Positions 53,587 to 63,795 of a stretch of DNA of 64,000 nucleotides are shown in pieces. The DNA is from an uncultured Clostridium sp. (lineage in GTDB: Bacteria > Bacillota > Clostridia > Clostridiales > Clostridiaceae). The notes below the pieces were generated by a model that searched no databases, had not been told where the DNA came from, and worked only from the letters and a program-made list of their open reading frames with translations. Location of the stretch: the NCBI GenBank assembly GCA_902785295.1, contig CACZYK010000034.1, positions 40,501-104,500 on the forward strand, given 5' to 3'. The translations under genes were made by a program, and so were the position numbers. How positions within the stretch are numbered: the first letter of the stretch is position 1; every line of letters begins with the position of its first letter.

Positions 53587-54804
53587 CTAGTAAGTATCCT
53601 TTAAAGAATATTCTTCCTTCATAAACTGTTGAAACCTAAGAAGAATCTTTTCTACATTAAGACCATCACCTTCAATAAAATCAGATTTAAAATTATATTT
53701 TTGCATTACATTATCTGATACTTCTATCTTAGATGATAAATAATCATAAATATATTGTTCATATATTCTATTGCTAACAATTACTTTATTATCTTTTTCT
53801 GCTAAAATTCCTAATATTATTCCTAAATTTATTAAAGGATTACTCAAATTAAAACTTATAATTTTGCCATTAAGCACTATATTCTCAATAAGATTTTGAA
53901 GCTCTTTATTATTTTCTAAGTTCTTTAATAAATCATCAAATAAAGTATTTCTTTCTAAAAGAAGTAGCTTTACTGACCTTATCATATTTTCTTCATTCCA
54001 AGAAGCTCCTAAATCTTCATCTATTATTTGACATAATCTACTTACTAAAAAAGGATAACCATTTGTATAAAAATATATAAATTCTGAAGCTTTTTCTGTA
54101 TCTAAGTTTATACCCCTATCTCTTTTATAATCCTCTAGCATATTATTTATTCCTTCTTTTGATAGACTCATATCAACATCAAAAGGAACTGCTATATTCC
54201 ATGGAGAGTTATATTTTCTTTCTTCATTTGGTCTTAATTTTAGTTTTAAATTCTTTATATCATAAACTCCAGCTAAAATTACTGATTTAAATGTAACATC
54301 ATCTCCAGCTTTTCTGTTTAAATATTTTTTCCTAAGTACTCCTAGGAAATTCAAGAACAATTGATTATTAGAACTTTTATCCACTTCATCTATTATAAGA
54401 ATTACTTCTTTATTACATTCTTCAATAAACTCACTTATATAATCACTTAAATCATCTAAATTTGTAACTTCCTTATAATATTTTAATAACTTACTACTAT
54501 TATCTCTATCAATAAACCTTATGGCTCTAGCACAATTTTTTAAAAAAGTTTGACAAAACAATTTTTCATCATTAAAAATAATATCTCCAATTCCCTCAAA
54601 ACTTATACTTATAACCAAATATTTCTTTAATAATTCTTTTCTTAAGCAAAATAGTGTTGTAGTCTTTCCATACTGTCTAGGTCTATTTATTACAAAATAT
54701 TTTTCATTCTCCACTAATAACTTTATTTTTTCTAGCTTTTCACTTATGTCTACCATATAATCTTCTTCTGGGTTACAAAGACCTGTTGTATTAAATCTTT
54801 TCAT
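53587..54804 (-). CDS. AAA-like ATPase (ATP-binding protein)
   Basis: A 405-residue protein with the nucleotide-binding segment FVINRPRQYGKTTTLFCL near residue 37 (Walker A RPRQYGKTT) and Walker B VILIIDEVDKSS near 134. The sequence after that, VPFDVDMSLSKEGINNML, is typical of AAA-like ATPases with an accessory helical domain. It may act as an STAND-type or defence-related switch, but no effector domain is visible. It is separated by about 145 bp from the DUF4143 ATPase and could be its partner. Confidence 0.85.
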   Translation of the reverse strand: MKRFNTTGLCNPEEDYMVDISEKLEKIKLLVENEKYFVINRPRQYGKTTTLFCLRKELLKKYLVISISFEGIGDIIFNDEKLFCQTFLKNCARAIRFIDRDNSSKLLKYYKEVTNLDDLSDYISEFIEECNKEVILIIDEVDKSSNNQLFLNFLGVLRKKYLNRKAGDDVTFKSVILAGVYDIKNLKLKLRPNEERKYNSPWNIAVPFDVDMSLSKEGINNMLEDYKRDRGINLDTEKASEFIYFYTNGYPFLVSRLCQIIDEDLGASWNEENMIRSVKLLLLERNTLFDDLLKNLENNKELQNLIENIVLNGKIISFNLSNPLINLGIILGILAEKDNKVIVSNRIYEQYIYDYLSSKIEVSDNVMQKYNFKSDFIEGDGLNVEKILLRFQQFMKEEYSLKDTY

Positions 54805-55294
54805 ATATTTAAATGCTCCTAAATATTTCTTGTATTAAAAACTAATATTATATCTCTTACTGCTTGTTGTCTTAAAAAAGCTCTAATTATATTAATAATA
54901 CTACTATGATTATATATTATTCTCTTAGTTATGTAAAATTAATTTATTGTAATTTTCTGAAAATAATCACAAAAACAAAAGCTATACCTTTTTGAATATA
55001 GCTCTTATTATATTTTCCACTATCAATTTCTTGTAGCAAGAATAAAAAAACAATCTATTAAGTTCATTTAAGTAGCCATATCCATTGATAGGCAAGGTAA
55101 TTTAATTTTAGAGTTGTTATATACTGGTATAATAAAAGCTAAGAATTTCATTGTACAAAGTAATATACCATATAACTATACTATGATTAAGGAATTTAAA
55201 AATAGACAGACAATTTTTATATAACTCAAAAAAATTATAGAAAATATTATAAAATATGTATATAATATATATAATAAAAATGGAGGTGTTGTTT
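54805..55294. other. 490-bp intergenic region without clear content
   Basis: AT-rich, divergent from the AAA ATPase and the small membrane protein. I see no frame, strong palindrome or RNA signature. A TATAAT-like box near 55131 may serve an unknown transcript. Confidence 0.4.
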
Positions 55295-55510
55295 ATGAAA
55301 AAAATGAATAATTATATTTGTTGGGGATTACTTTTAAATGGAATTTGGATACTTTCAATTAGATTTAATTTATTGCCTGATTTTATTGAAGGAGTAATTG
55401 TTGGCTTAGGATTGTTATTTGTACTTATAGGAATGTGTTGTGAGAAATATGGTATATCTAAAATAAAAAACTATAAGAAAAATCTTTTTACTAGAATTAC
55501 AACAAAGTAA
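55295..55510 (+). CDS. Small membrane protein, unknown function
   Basis: A 71-residue protein from the ATG after GGAGGTG. It has two hydrophobic helices, ICWGLLLNGIWILSIRF (about 7-23) and FIEGVIVGLGLLFVLIGMC (about 30-48), followed by a basic tail (KIKNYKKNLFTRITTK). This layout is common among small clostridial membrane proteins of no known role. Confidence 0.6.
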   Translation: MKKMNNYICWGLLLNGIWILSIRFNLLPDFIEGVIVGLGLLFVLIGMCCEKYGISKIKNYKKNLFTRITTK

Positions 55511-55693
55511 TTTTTAAATAGGGTTAACTTTGTCCCTTTTTAAATATGCAATAAAATCAACACTATATTAAAACAGAGCTTAAATTTAAAAGACTTAATA
55601 CATAAATTTTATGGTTTAGATACTTAATGGATAAAAGAAAGTGTTTTTTCAAATTTGTAATAATATATTCTTGCTTGTTTATCATAAAAATTA

Positions 55694-55730
55694 ACCTTTC
55701 TTTTGTGAAATTTCATTACAAAAGAAAGGT
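55694..55730 (+). terminator. Strong terminator
   Basis: ACCTTTCTTTTGT (55694-55706) pairs with ACAAAAGAAAGGT (55718-55730), followed by GGTTTTTTAT. It lies about 180 bp past the small membrane protein gene. The rest of 55511-55927 has no frame I can support. Confidence 0.8.
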
Positions 55731-55927
55731 GGTTTTTTATATTTTTCAGAAAAATTTTTTGTTAAAATTCATATTCCTACTTAATTCATAAGTATCTCCT
55801 TAAATCCAAATTTATATAATTAATTATACCATAAATTTTACTTATCATTATTATAATCCCTTAAGTATAAATTGAATTAAAATTTGTATTCTAACATTAC
55901 ATAATAAAAAATACTTTTAAAATTATT

Positions 55928-56042
55928 TTATTTTTCTAATATTTTTTTAAGTGTTTTTCCATTTTCATCTTTTAAATCAAGATTTCCATTAGATATTGCT
56001 AACATAACAAATTAAGATATTCTAGATGGTGAACTAAAAGAT
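55928..56042 (-). pseudogene. DUF4357-like remnant after hsdR
   Basis: In the minus frame the codons read KSFSSPSRIS-stop-FV, then MLAISNGNLDLKDENGKTLK and KILEK. SpSA-like Ser/Pro start, NGN and DENGKTLK match the short DUF4357 motif that often ends in type I restriction regions. A stop codon interrupts it and only the C-terminal part survives. It lies 28 bp past the hsdR stop. Confidence 0.5.
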
Positions 56043-56070
56043 TTATGTATAATTGCCTTTATAAATATTT

Positions 56071-59000
56071 CTATACTGGTATAATATTAGCACTCATAAA
56101 CTCTGCCTGTTTAATTACAATATCTATAGCAGACTTAGCTTTTTCTGGTGGATATTTATATTTTCTAAGTAAATGTTTTACTTGTGTACGCATATATGCT
56201 CTAGCTGATTTCTTTTTATCCCAATCAACAGTTCTACTTTTTCTAATAAGATCTGTTAACTCATGAGCCATTTCAACAAGAATCTTATCTTCCATATTAC
56301 GAAGGACTTCTGGGTCTGCAACAAGTGCATCATAAAAAGCAAGTTCTTCTTGTGACAATCCTTTGTCATCTCCTGCCCTATATGCTGCTGTAATTTCTTT
56401 TGAAAGATTAAGTAATTCTTCTATTACCTCTATGTTAGTAATCATTCTGTTATTATATCTAATCAATACATTTTTCATCTTTTCAGAAAAAAGTTGTGAT
56501 TTAACAACACCTTTACTTGAAAATACTTTAATATTATCTTCCAATAAGTTTCGCAAAAGTTCTACAGCAATATTCTTATGTTTCATTTTTCTTATTTGAG
56601 CCATATATTCATCTGAAAGTAGTGAAATTTCAGGATTTTTCTTTCCAGCTTGTTCAAATATATTAAAAACTCCATCTTGCTCAATTGCCTGGTCAAGCAT
56701 CTTCACAATACGTGCATTAATTTCATTTGATGTAACTTTTCCTTTTCCACCAATCTTACATAAACCAGCCTTTACACACTTGAAATACTCAATTTCTTTT
56801 TTAGTTTTATCATCTAATAAACTTCTACAAAGAGTCTCTGCTTGGCTAAGTGCTGTAGCTTCAATAATAAATTCTTTCTTTTCTTCTTCTTCAAAACCCA
56901 ATGCAAAATCAACACCTTCTGCAATAATTTTGAGTCTTTGAGTATCTGAATCCCCAAAAAAAGATTTATAATCAAATGTATAGAAAAAATCACGCATTAC
57001 TTCTAATTTAGCCATAGCAACTGAATATGCAACTTCAAGGTTAGGCACCTTATCTTGATCTCGTTTTGTATATTGTTTTAATGCAGCTTTCAATTCTGCT
57101 GCCATTCCTATATAATCAACAATAAGACCTGCTTCTTTCTCTTTATAAACTCTGTTAACACGAGCAATAGCCTGCATCAAAGTATGACCTTTCATAGGCT
57201 TATCAATATACATGGTTGCTAATGAAGGTACATCAAAGCCTGTAAGCCACATATCAACAACTATTGCAATCTTAAAGTCACTTTCGATATTCTTAAATTC
57301 TACCATTAATCCATCACGATATGCCTTATTACCAATTATACTATGCCATTCTTCTGGATCTTTATTGTTATCAGTTAATACAACCTTTACTTTCTTTTCC
57401 CAATCTGGACGCTTTTTTATAAGTAACTTATATAAATTAATTGCAATTTTTCTAGTCATACAAACAATCATTGCTTTACCTGTTAAAACATACTGACGAT
57501 CTTCATAGTGAGCAATAATATCATCAGCTAACATGTTTAATCTTTCAGGAGAACCAACAACAGCTTCTATACTTGTAAGGTCTGCCTTAGACTTCTCAAT
57601 TTCAATTTCTGTAGATTCACCTACAAGAGCAGCATACTCTTCATCAATTTTCTTTAAGATATCCTCATTTAATTTAAGTTTAGCAGTACGATTTTCATAA
57701 TAAATAGGAACTGTTGCGCCATCATCTACTGCCTGAGTCATATCATAAATATCAATGTATTCACCAAAAACCTCTGTAGTAGATTTATCTCTCATATCAA
57801 TAGGTGTTCCAGTAAACCCAATGAATGTAGCATTTGGAAGTGCATCACGCATATGCTTTGCCATACCATATTTCCATTCACCTGTGGCTTTATCCAAATT
57901 TGCTTCAAGTCCATATTGTGAACGATGTGCTTCATCTGCCATAAATATTATATTTGAACGTTCATTTATTACATCATCGCCTTCTTCAAACTTCTGAATT
58001 GTAGTAAATATAATGCCCCCAGCTTTAACCTTAAGAAGCTCTTTTAAATTTTCTCTGCTCTCAGCTTGTTTTGGTGTCTGACGAAGTAATAATTTTGAGC
58101 TAGCACAAAAAGTACCAAACAACTGGTTGTCTAGGTCATTTCTATCTGTAAGAACAACAATTGTAGGGTTCTCAAATTCTGAATTGCTTACAACAATTCC
58201 TGAATAAAATACCATTGATAAACTTTTACCACTTCCCTGTGTATGCCAAACAACACCAACCTTATGACTTTTTTCTTTTAATGCTTCCTTAGTTCTCTCA
58301 ACAGCCTTACAAACTGCAAAATATTGATGATATCCTGCAATAATCTTTACTGTTTTTCCTTGAATATCTTGAAAAACAATAAAATTACGAATAATATCTA
58401 GTAATCTTTCCTTTGAAAACATTCCATTAAGCATTACTGTAAAAAAGTCACTTGCATTCTCTTTAGGCTTTTCACCATTTTCTGATTTCCAAGGCATGTA
58501 TCTAGTAAAATCAGAAGTAATTGTTCCAATTCTTGTATCAATACCATCACTAATTACATTAAAAGCATTATAATTAAACAATTTAGGAATATCTAACTGA
58601 TAATTCTTTACTTGAATATAGGCTTGTTCAACAGTTGTATTGTCATTAGCCATATTCTTAAGCTCAAAAAGCACCATTGGAATTCCATTTATAAACACAA
58701 GTATATCTGGACGCTTATTCTTATATTCTATTATAGTATATTGATTAATTACCTTAAAATCATTTGCATCTGCATTATCAAAATCAATAAGTTTAACAGT
58801 AAATGTTCTGATTTCACCATCTTTTTTATAAGGAATTGGTACACCTTCTACTAAATATTTATGAAAAGATGCATTCAAATCTTCTAATCTAAGAAGACCT
58901 AAATTCTTAATAGATTTATATGCTTCTGAAATTATTTCTTGAGTTATTCCAGGGTTAATATTTAACATTGAAGTTCTAAAACATTCTTCTAAAATAACCT

Positions 59001-59112
59001 CATGATAATCTCGTTCAATCTCTGGACCATAAACATATTCATAACCTTTAGCCTGAAGCTCAGCTATTATCGCATTTTCTAATGTATTTTCATTTATACT
59101 CACTCTATTCAC
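56071..59112 (-). CDS. hsdR: Type I restriction endonuclease subunit R
   Basis: A 1013-residue type I restriction and translocation subunit. The N-terminal nuclease (1-200) has RPDILVFINGIPMVLFELKN (a split PD-(D/E)XK, near 134-153). The helicase part has Walker A HTQGSGKSLSM near 292, DEAH-type MADEAHRSQ near 391 and GFTGTP near 433. Motif VI IARVNRVYKEKE lies near 655. The C-terminal helical domain binds the methylase. GTG at 59112 has a poor site; a GTG three codons on (59103) may be the real start. It follows hsdS by about 55 bp. Confidence 0.95.
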   Translation of the reverse strand: MNRVSINENTLENAIIAELQAKGYEYVYGPEIERDYHEVILEECFRTSMLNINPGITQEIISEAYKSIKNLGLLRLEDLNASFHKYLVEGVPIPYKKDGEIRTFTVKLIDFDNADANDFKVINQYTIIEYKNKRPDILVFINGIPMVLFELKNMANDNTTVEQAYIQVKNYQLDIPKLFNYNAFNVISDGIDTRIGTITSDFTRYMPWKSENGEKPKENASDFFTVMLNGMFSKERLLDIIRNFIVFQDIQGKTVKIIAGYHQYFAVCKAVERTKEALKEKSHKVGVVWHTQGSGKSLSMVFYSGIVVSNSEFENPTIVVLTDRNDLDNQLFGTFCASSKLLLRQTPKQAESRENLKELLKVKAGGIIFTTIQKFEEGDDVINERSNIIFMADEAHRSQYGLEANLDKATGEWKYGMAKHMRDALPNATFIGFTGTPIDMRDKSTTEVFGEYIDIYDMTQAVDDGATVPIYYENRTAKLKLNEDILKKIDEEYAALVGESTEIEIEKSKADLTSIEAVVGSPERLNMLADDIIAHYEDRQYVLTGKAMIVCMTRKIAINLYKLLIKKRPDWEKKVKVVLTDNNKDPEEWHSIIGNKAYRDGLMVEFKNIESDFKIAIVVDMWLTGFDVPSLATMYIDKPMKGHTLMQAIARVNRVYKEKEAGLIVDYIGMAAELKAALKQYTKRDQDKVPNLEVAYSVAMAKLEVMRDFFYTFDYKSFFGDSDTQRLKIIAEGVDFALGFEEEEKKEFIIEATALSQAETLCRSLLDDKTKKEIEYFKCVKAGLCKIGGKGKVTSNEINARIVKMLDQAIEQDGVFNIFEQAGKKNPEISLLSDEYMAQIRKMKHKNIAVELLRNLLEDNIKVFSSKGVVKSQLFSEKMKNVLIRYNNRMITNIEVIEELLNLSKEITAAYRAGDDKGLSQEELAFYDALVADPEVLRNMEDKILVEMAHELTDLIRKSRTVDWDKKKSARAYMRTQVKHLLRKYKYPPEKAKSAIDIVIKQAEFMSANIIPV

Positions 59113-59166
59113 ATCCTTTCATTTAATATTTGCAGACTTAAGGCAAATAAAAATTTAATATACTAA

Positions 59167-60336
59167 CTATATATCTAATTTGCTAACGTCAAGCTCACCG
59201 GACATGAGTTTTGGAAGCAACGAATCTCTTAATTCAACAAATTTACGATTTTCAATTCGATTTGAAATCACCATGTCGTAAATTGGACCTAGTATAGCAC
59301 CAATTCGATCATAATCTGTTTTTGATGGAATCAATACTTTCGCCTTTCTTAACTCTTCTCTTTTAATGTGCCCCATAGTAGTTGCCTTATCAACTGCAAC
59401 CGCAATAAATCTATCTAAGTGATATAGTGTCCACGCATAATAAAACCATTTATCATACTTCTTCGATGTAACCTTAAATAAATGCTGATTTAAGCCACAT
59501 TCTCCTCCGCACCAAAAATCTACTAGTAAACTACCTGACCATGAAAAGATTACATCTCCATCATGTATAATATATTCTGGTTTAATATTGGGTGAGCATA
59601 GTTCACTATTTGTATCACACCTTCCCTGTCGTAATTCCTTTATCTTTAAAACAGGTATTCCAATTTCACCTTCTAAAGGTCTAAACTTCTGCATAGCTAA
59701 ACCATTCAAATAATCTGCGATATCAATTAAGTTTCCATATTTCCATCCTACTGGTATACAATCAAAACAAAGAAATTCATCCTCAAAAATCACCTTAGCT
59801 TGCTCAAGCAAATTCCTATTTATGTGATTATTATTTTCAATTTTTCTATCAAGCCCATAAAGAATATTTACTATTATTTCCTGAATTTCAAGTGAAGGCA
59901 CATCAATTTCTATACTTTTAACAATTCTTCCTGACAGACTACCTCTCGTACTAGTTCCATCAGATATTTGTCTAAGTTCATCATATCTACTGTCTAAATT
60001 GTAATACAAATACAAAGGATTGATTATCTCTTTTTTAGGAGCAAAAACTAAAATTGACTGATTAACATACATATCATTCATTAGGTAACTAACTTGTCCT
60101 CTAGTATGACCTTGTCCAGCAGAAGCCATAACTATAGAGTCAACTTTTGCATATTTTGTTGAAGATTTTTTAACGCCTTCTTCTGTTATTTTTTTATCAG
60201 TTGTATATATAAAACGTTGACTAGTTTCCCCAGAAGAAAGCCAGAGCAAGTCACCATTCCAATATTCTTTATGACTAGTAGAGGGAGTACCTCCACTATA
60301 TATTTGATTACAAACCTCTTCTAATTTATATTTCAT
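59167..60336 (-). CDS. hsdS: Type I restriction specificity subunit S
   Basis: A 389-residue HsdS with two target-recognition domains, about 1-160 and 195-360, each followed by a helical spacer (SLEIQEIIVNILYGLDRKIE near 148-167 and DRIGAILGPIYDMVISNRIE near 350-369). The halves define the two parts of the DNA target and bind HsdM. The recognised sequence cannot be deduced here. It lies 28 bp after hsdM. The C-terminus reads LLPKLMSGELDVSKLDI, the usual ending. Confidence 0.95.
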   Translation of the reverse strand: MKYKLEEVCNQIYSGGTPSTSHKEYWNGDLLWLSSGETSQRFIYTTDKKITEEGVKKSSTKYAKVDSIVMASAGQGHTRGQVSYLMNDMYVNQSILVFAPKKEIINPLYLYYNLDSRYDELRQISDGTSTRGSLSGRIVKSIEIDVPSLEIQEIIVNILYGLDRKIENNNHINRNLLEQAKVIFEDEFLCFDCIPVGWKYGNLIDIADYLNGLAMQKFRPLEGEIGIPVLKIKELRQGRCDTNSELCSPNIKPEYIIHDGDVIFSWSGSLLVDFWCGGECGLNQHLFKVTSKKYDKWFYYAWTLYHLDRFIAVAVDKATTMGHIKREELRKAKVLIPSKTDYDRIGAILGPIYDMVISNRIENRKFVELRDSLLPKLMSGELDVSKLDI

Positions 60337-60364
60337 TCATTCACCTTCTTCTTAATCCAACAAA

Positions 60365-61891
60365 TTACAAATTGTCTTTTTTCCCATATCCAATTGCCTC
60401 TAAATTTTTGCAAATTTCAGCCTCTAAAGCATGTGACTCTTCAAACAGATCATATAGTTCTGTTGTAAGTCTTGCCATTTTTTCTTCAAAAGGCTCACTA
60501 TCTTCTTCTTGTTCAGGAATTCCAACATATCTTCCTGGTGTTAATATATAATCTTGCTTAGATACTTCATCTAATGTAACTTCTTTACAAAATCCCTTAA
60601 TATCCTCATATTCTTTCCCTTGTCGCCAGTTTTGATATGTTTTAGCTATCTTTTGAATATCTTCTTCTGAAAGTTCACGAACTTTTCTATCAATCATGTG
60701 TCCAAGATTACGTGCATCAATAAATAAAATTTTTCCTTTTGAAGCATCAGTTTTTCCTTTTCTCATTATCCAAAGAGATACTGGAATACCTGTTGAATAA
60801 AACAACTGACCTGGCATTGAAACAATACATTCAACTACATCATCATTAATCATATTTTTACGAATTACTCCTTCATTAGATGTATTTGAACTTAATGACC
60901 CATTTGCAAGAACTGTTCCTGCAACACCACCAACTGGATTTAAATGATGAAGCATATGTTGTAGCCATGCAAAGTTTGCATTTCCAACAGGCGGAACACC
61001 ATATACCCATCTAACATCATCCTGTAGTCTTTCACCACCCCAATCTGAAACATTAAATGGTGGGTTTGCTAATATGTAATTTGCTTTTAATGTTTTGTGT
61101 TGATCATCATGAAATGAATCAGCATTATGTTTTCCAAGATTTGCTTCAAGTCCTCTAATTGCAAGATTCATCTTAGCCAATTTCCAAGTTGTTGGATTGC
61201 TCTCTTGTCCAAAAATAGAAATATCTCTTACATTACCTTGATGTTCTTTTATAAATCTAGCTGATTGACAAAACATTCCTCCTGAACCACAGGCTGGATC
61301 AAAAATTTGTCCTTCAAATGGTTCTATCATTTCAACAAGAGTACGAACTATGCAAGATGGTGTATAGAATTCTCCACCAAGCTTTCCTTCTGCTGATGCA
61401 AATTTACTTAGAAAATATTCATAAACACGTCCAAGTACATCTCTCTCTTGAGCTGCTGTAGAGCCTACTTCTATATTAGTAAATAATGTTACTAGTTCAC
61501 CTAATCTTGTCTTATCTAATTCTGGACGAGAATAATTTTTTGTAAGAACACCTTTTAATGAATCATTTTCCCTTTCAATTGCTTCCATAGCTTCATCTAT
61601 TACTTTTCCAATATCTGCACTTGTAGCGTTATCTTTTATTTTTGACCAACGTGCTTCCTTTGGCACCCAGAAAATATTATCTGCAATATACTCATCTCTA
61701 TCCTCTTCGTCTCCATACCCTTCAGCCTTTAGCTCCTTATATTTTTCTTCAAAGGAATCAGATACATATTTCAAAAATATCAAACCTAAAACTACATGCT
61801 TATATTCTGCAGCATCCATATTAGATCTTAATTTATCCGCTGCAGTCCACAATTTTTCTTCAAATCCTACATTTGTTGTTCCTTTAGCCAT
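60365..61891 (-). CDS. hsdM: Type I restriction methyltransferase subunit M
   Basis: A 508-residue N6-adenine methylase. The N-terminal helical domain starts [20 protein letters not shown] (10-29). The SAM motif [11 protein letters not shown] is near residue 200, and the catalytic NPPF is in [14 protein letters not shown] near 278. It opens the hsdMSR operon and has an AGGAGGTAGC site. The two other subunits follow, so the system looks complete. Confidence 0.96.
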   Translation of the reverse strand: MAKGTTNVGFEEKLWTAADKLRSNMDAAEYKHVVLGLIFLKYVSDSFEEKYKELKAEGYGDEEDRDEYIADNIFWVPKEARWSKIKDNATSADIGKVIDEAMEAIERENDSLKGVLTKNYSRPELDKTRLGELVTLFTNIEVGSTAAQERDVLGRVYEYFLSKFASAEGKLGGEFYTPSCIVRTLVEMIEPFEGQIFDPACGSGGMFCQSARFIKEHQGNVRDISIFGQESNPTTWKLAKMNLAIRGLEANLGKHNADSFHDDQHKTLKANYILANPPFNVSDWGGERLQDDVRWVYGVPPVGNANFAWLQHMLHHLNPVGGVAGTVLANGSLSSNTSNEGVIRKNMINDDVVECIVSMPGQLFYSTGIPVSLWIMRKGKTDASKGKILFIDARNLGHMIDRKVRELSEEDIQKIAKTYQNWRQGKEYEDIKGFCKEVTLDEVSKQDYILTPGRYVGIPEQEEDSEPFEEKMARLTTELYDLFEESHALEAEICKNLEAIGYGKKDNL

Positions 61892-62037
61892 ACTTAAGCT
61901 ACCTCCAATTTGCCTGTTTTATTAAATTTCATCATTTTTGTTATTCTGTTTTGCGGACTCTTCTCAGATTTTATGTTTTTTTGCATTCTCTGGTTTTACA
62001 ATAAATATTTTTCTTGTAAAACAAACCCTACATGTTA

Positions 62038-62071
62038 AAAAAGCCACCAACCTTACAAGGTTAATGGTCTT
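62038..62071 (-). terminator. Terminator after the 79-residue protein gene
   Basis: An 11-pair stem (with two G-T pairs) around ACCTT/AAGGT, followed on the minus strand by TTTTTT. It lies just past the stop of the leftward gene, before the hsd operon. Confidence 0.7.
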
Positions 62072-62075
62072 TAAA

Positions 62076-62315
62076 TTAATTTGCATATAATGAATATCTA
62101 TTTTTATTTATAACTACCTCTGCAGCATTTAACTGTCTTTCATTAAAGCTTTCTACTCCAATGTTATCTAGAATATCTAATTTCATATTATTGCAAAAGT
62201 CTATTATACTCTTAATAGTAAATTCTTTTTTATCACTTACAACCTTTACAGCTCCTGTTTTATTTGTGACCTTGTTTACCCAACATAAAAAATTAATTTC
62301 TTCTTGAACGTTCAT
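62076..62315 (-). CDS. Hypothetical protein
   Basis: A 79-residue protein with a good AGGGAG site and its own terminator. It has no signal peptide or membrane segment. NVQEEINFLCWVNKVTNKTG opens it, and FTIKSIIDFCNNMKLDI is a helical middle part. I do not recognise a family. It is upstream of hsdM and separated from it by a terminator, so it is not part of the RM operon. Confidence 0.6.
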   Translation of the reverse strand: MNVQEEINFLCWVNKVTNKTGAVKVVSDKKEFTIKSIIDFCNNMKLDILDNIGVESFNERQLNAAEVVINKNRYSLYAN

Positions 62316-62583
62316 TCTAATATCTCCCTTTTGTTTTTAATCCTCGTTAATTTTAACCTTTACACATAAATTTTTAACTTTTTTGACCAAATATTAATTA
62401 TAAGTTACATATAAGGTTATATTTTCTATAAATAGTAATTGATGATTAATATTATACACATTTTTCTATATCTCGTCAAATAAAAACTTCATTTTTTATT
62501 TTATTATTAAATTTTGCATAAGATTCTTTATTATGTGACAAATTTATATATTGAATAGTAAGTTCAAAAACACTAATATAAAT

Positions 62584-62612
62584 TTCATATGTTAAGCTTA
62601 AAATGATATAAT
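62584..62612 (+). promoter_or_regulatory. Promoter of the RdgB gene
   Basis: TATAAT (62607-62612) with a weak TTCATA (62584-62589) at 17-bp spacing. The remainder of 62316-62700 is AT-rich and shows no frame or repeat that I can support. Confidence 0.5.
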
Positions 62613-62700
62613 AGAGAAAAAAACAAATAAATGAATAAGAACTTATAAACTTCTAATTTAATAGGATAAAATTTTTAATTTTGTTATGGAGGATTGAAAA

Positions 62701-63324
62701 ATGAAGGTATTGATTGGAACAACAAATCCATCTAAAGTAAAAAGATTTACTGATTTATTAAGTGGCTATGATATAGAAATTCTTACTTTAAAAGATTTAA
62801 ATATTTTTGATGAACCAGCTGAAACAGGTAGGACACCTGAAGAAAATGCAATTATTAAAGCTCAATTTTATGGAAAATTTTTTGATGTAGTTATATGTAA
62901 TGATTCTGGTTTGTATTTTGAAGGAATTGATATAAATGATATTAGGCAACCAGGGCTTAATATTAGAACCCCAATGTCAAAACCAAGACTTAATGATGAA
63001 GAAATGATTGACTATTATTCAAGCCTTATATCTTCTCTTGGTGGAAAAGTATTTGCATATTATCTTGATGGAATTGCAGTTTATAATAAGGGTAAAATTA
63101 CATCTTTTATGGATAAAAATTTAGCAATTGAATTTAGTTCTCTTATTATGGTTGATAAACCTTCACCAAAAAGGCATGAAGGATGGCCGTTAGATTCTCT
63201 TTCAAAGTATAAGGACACAAATGAATATTTTGTTGATAATACTATAGAAGGCAGTAAAGACAGTATAATTGTAGGAAAATATAAAGATAAAATTACTACT
63301 TTTTTAAAAGAATCATTATTTTAA
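62701..63324 (+). CDS. Non-canonical purine NTP pyrophosphatase (RdgB/HAM1)
   Basis: A 207-residue protein that hydrolyses ITP, XTP and related dNTPs to keep them out of DNA. The nucleotide-binding start is LIGTTNPSKVKRF (3-15), the ETGRTPEENAIIKAQFYGK block is near 41, and VICNDSGLYFEG near 64 is the base-binding loop. It lacks the usual GFGYDP signature (here KRHEGWPLD), so it is a divergent member of the family. A GGAGG site precedes the ATG. Confidence 0.88.
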   Translation: MKVLIGTTNPSKVKRFTDLLSGYDIEILTLKDLNIFDEPAETGRTPEENAIIKAQFYGKFFDVVICNDSGLYFEGIDINDIRQPGLNIRTPMSKPRLNDEEMIDYYSSLISSLGGKVFAYYLDGIAVYNKGKITSFMDKNLAIEFSSLIMVDKPSPKRHEGWPLDSLSKYKDTNEYFVDNTIEGSKDSIIVGKYKDKITTFLKESLF

Positions 63325-63395
63325 GAATATTTTTGTATGAATTTCCTGTTTTTTAGATTCTAATTTATATAGCTTTAATTACTAATCTACTTTTT

Positions 63396-63458
63396 AAAAA
63401 CGTTGATATTACAATTAACTACCATAGTAGTTATAATCATTGTAGTAACGAAGTTTTT
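63396..63458. repeat. Long imperfect hairpin downstream of RdgB
   Basis: AAAAAC, TACAAT and AACTAC on the left pair with GTAGTT, ATTGTA and GTTTTT on the right around CATA. Several bulges. It may be a terminator or cruciform element. The 63325-63652 stretch has no frame. Confidence 0.45.
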
Positions 63459-63477
63459 ATGTTAAAGAATTACTATG

Positions 63478-63540
63478 CTCCATTTTAGGTAGACAAGTGA
63501 AGTAATAAAAACTTGATACATAGAATGGAGTATTTTTTAT
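63478..63540 (+). terminator. Second hairpin, likely terminator
   Basis: CTCCATTTTA (63478-63487) pairs with TAGAATGGAG (63521-63530), followed by TATTTTTTAT. Loop of about 33 nt. Confidence 0.5.
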
Positions 63541-63652
63541 ATCAAAATTTAAATCCAGTATAAAAATAATTTATCCATATTATTTAATGATTTTAAGAAA
63601 TCTTTTATCATAGTGCCTACCTACCTCTAGTAATTGTATATCATGATATCAC

Positions 63653-63734
63653 GTTGCGTAACTTGCGTTTTATATTATACACAAGGTTGTGCAACTTGTA
63701 AATAGGCTATTTAAAAAAAGTTGTATAACTTTGT
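63653..63734. promoter_or_regulatory. Three imperfect GTTG..AACTT repeats upstream of the RHH gene
   Basis: GTTGCGTAACTTGCG (63653), GTTGTGCAACTTGT (63686) and GTTGTATAACTTTGT (63720) are spaced 33-34 bp apart. The middle one sits in the near-palindrome ACAAGGTTGTGCAACTTGT. They look like binding sites for the ribbon-helix-helix protein downstream. Confidence 0.6.
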
Positions 63735-63795
63735 TGAATATGATAAAATCAAGTATAAGCAACGTTTCCGTTGAAACCTTTAGGAGGTGTTTTAT

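Noticed and set aside
63653-63734. Iteron-type replication origin
   Set aside because: There are three repeats, but no Rep gene or AT-rich origin structure beside them. An operator for the RHH gene is the simpler reading.
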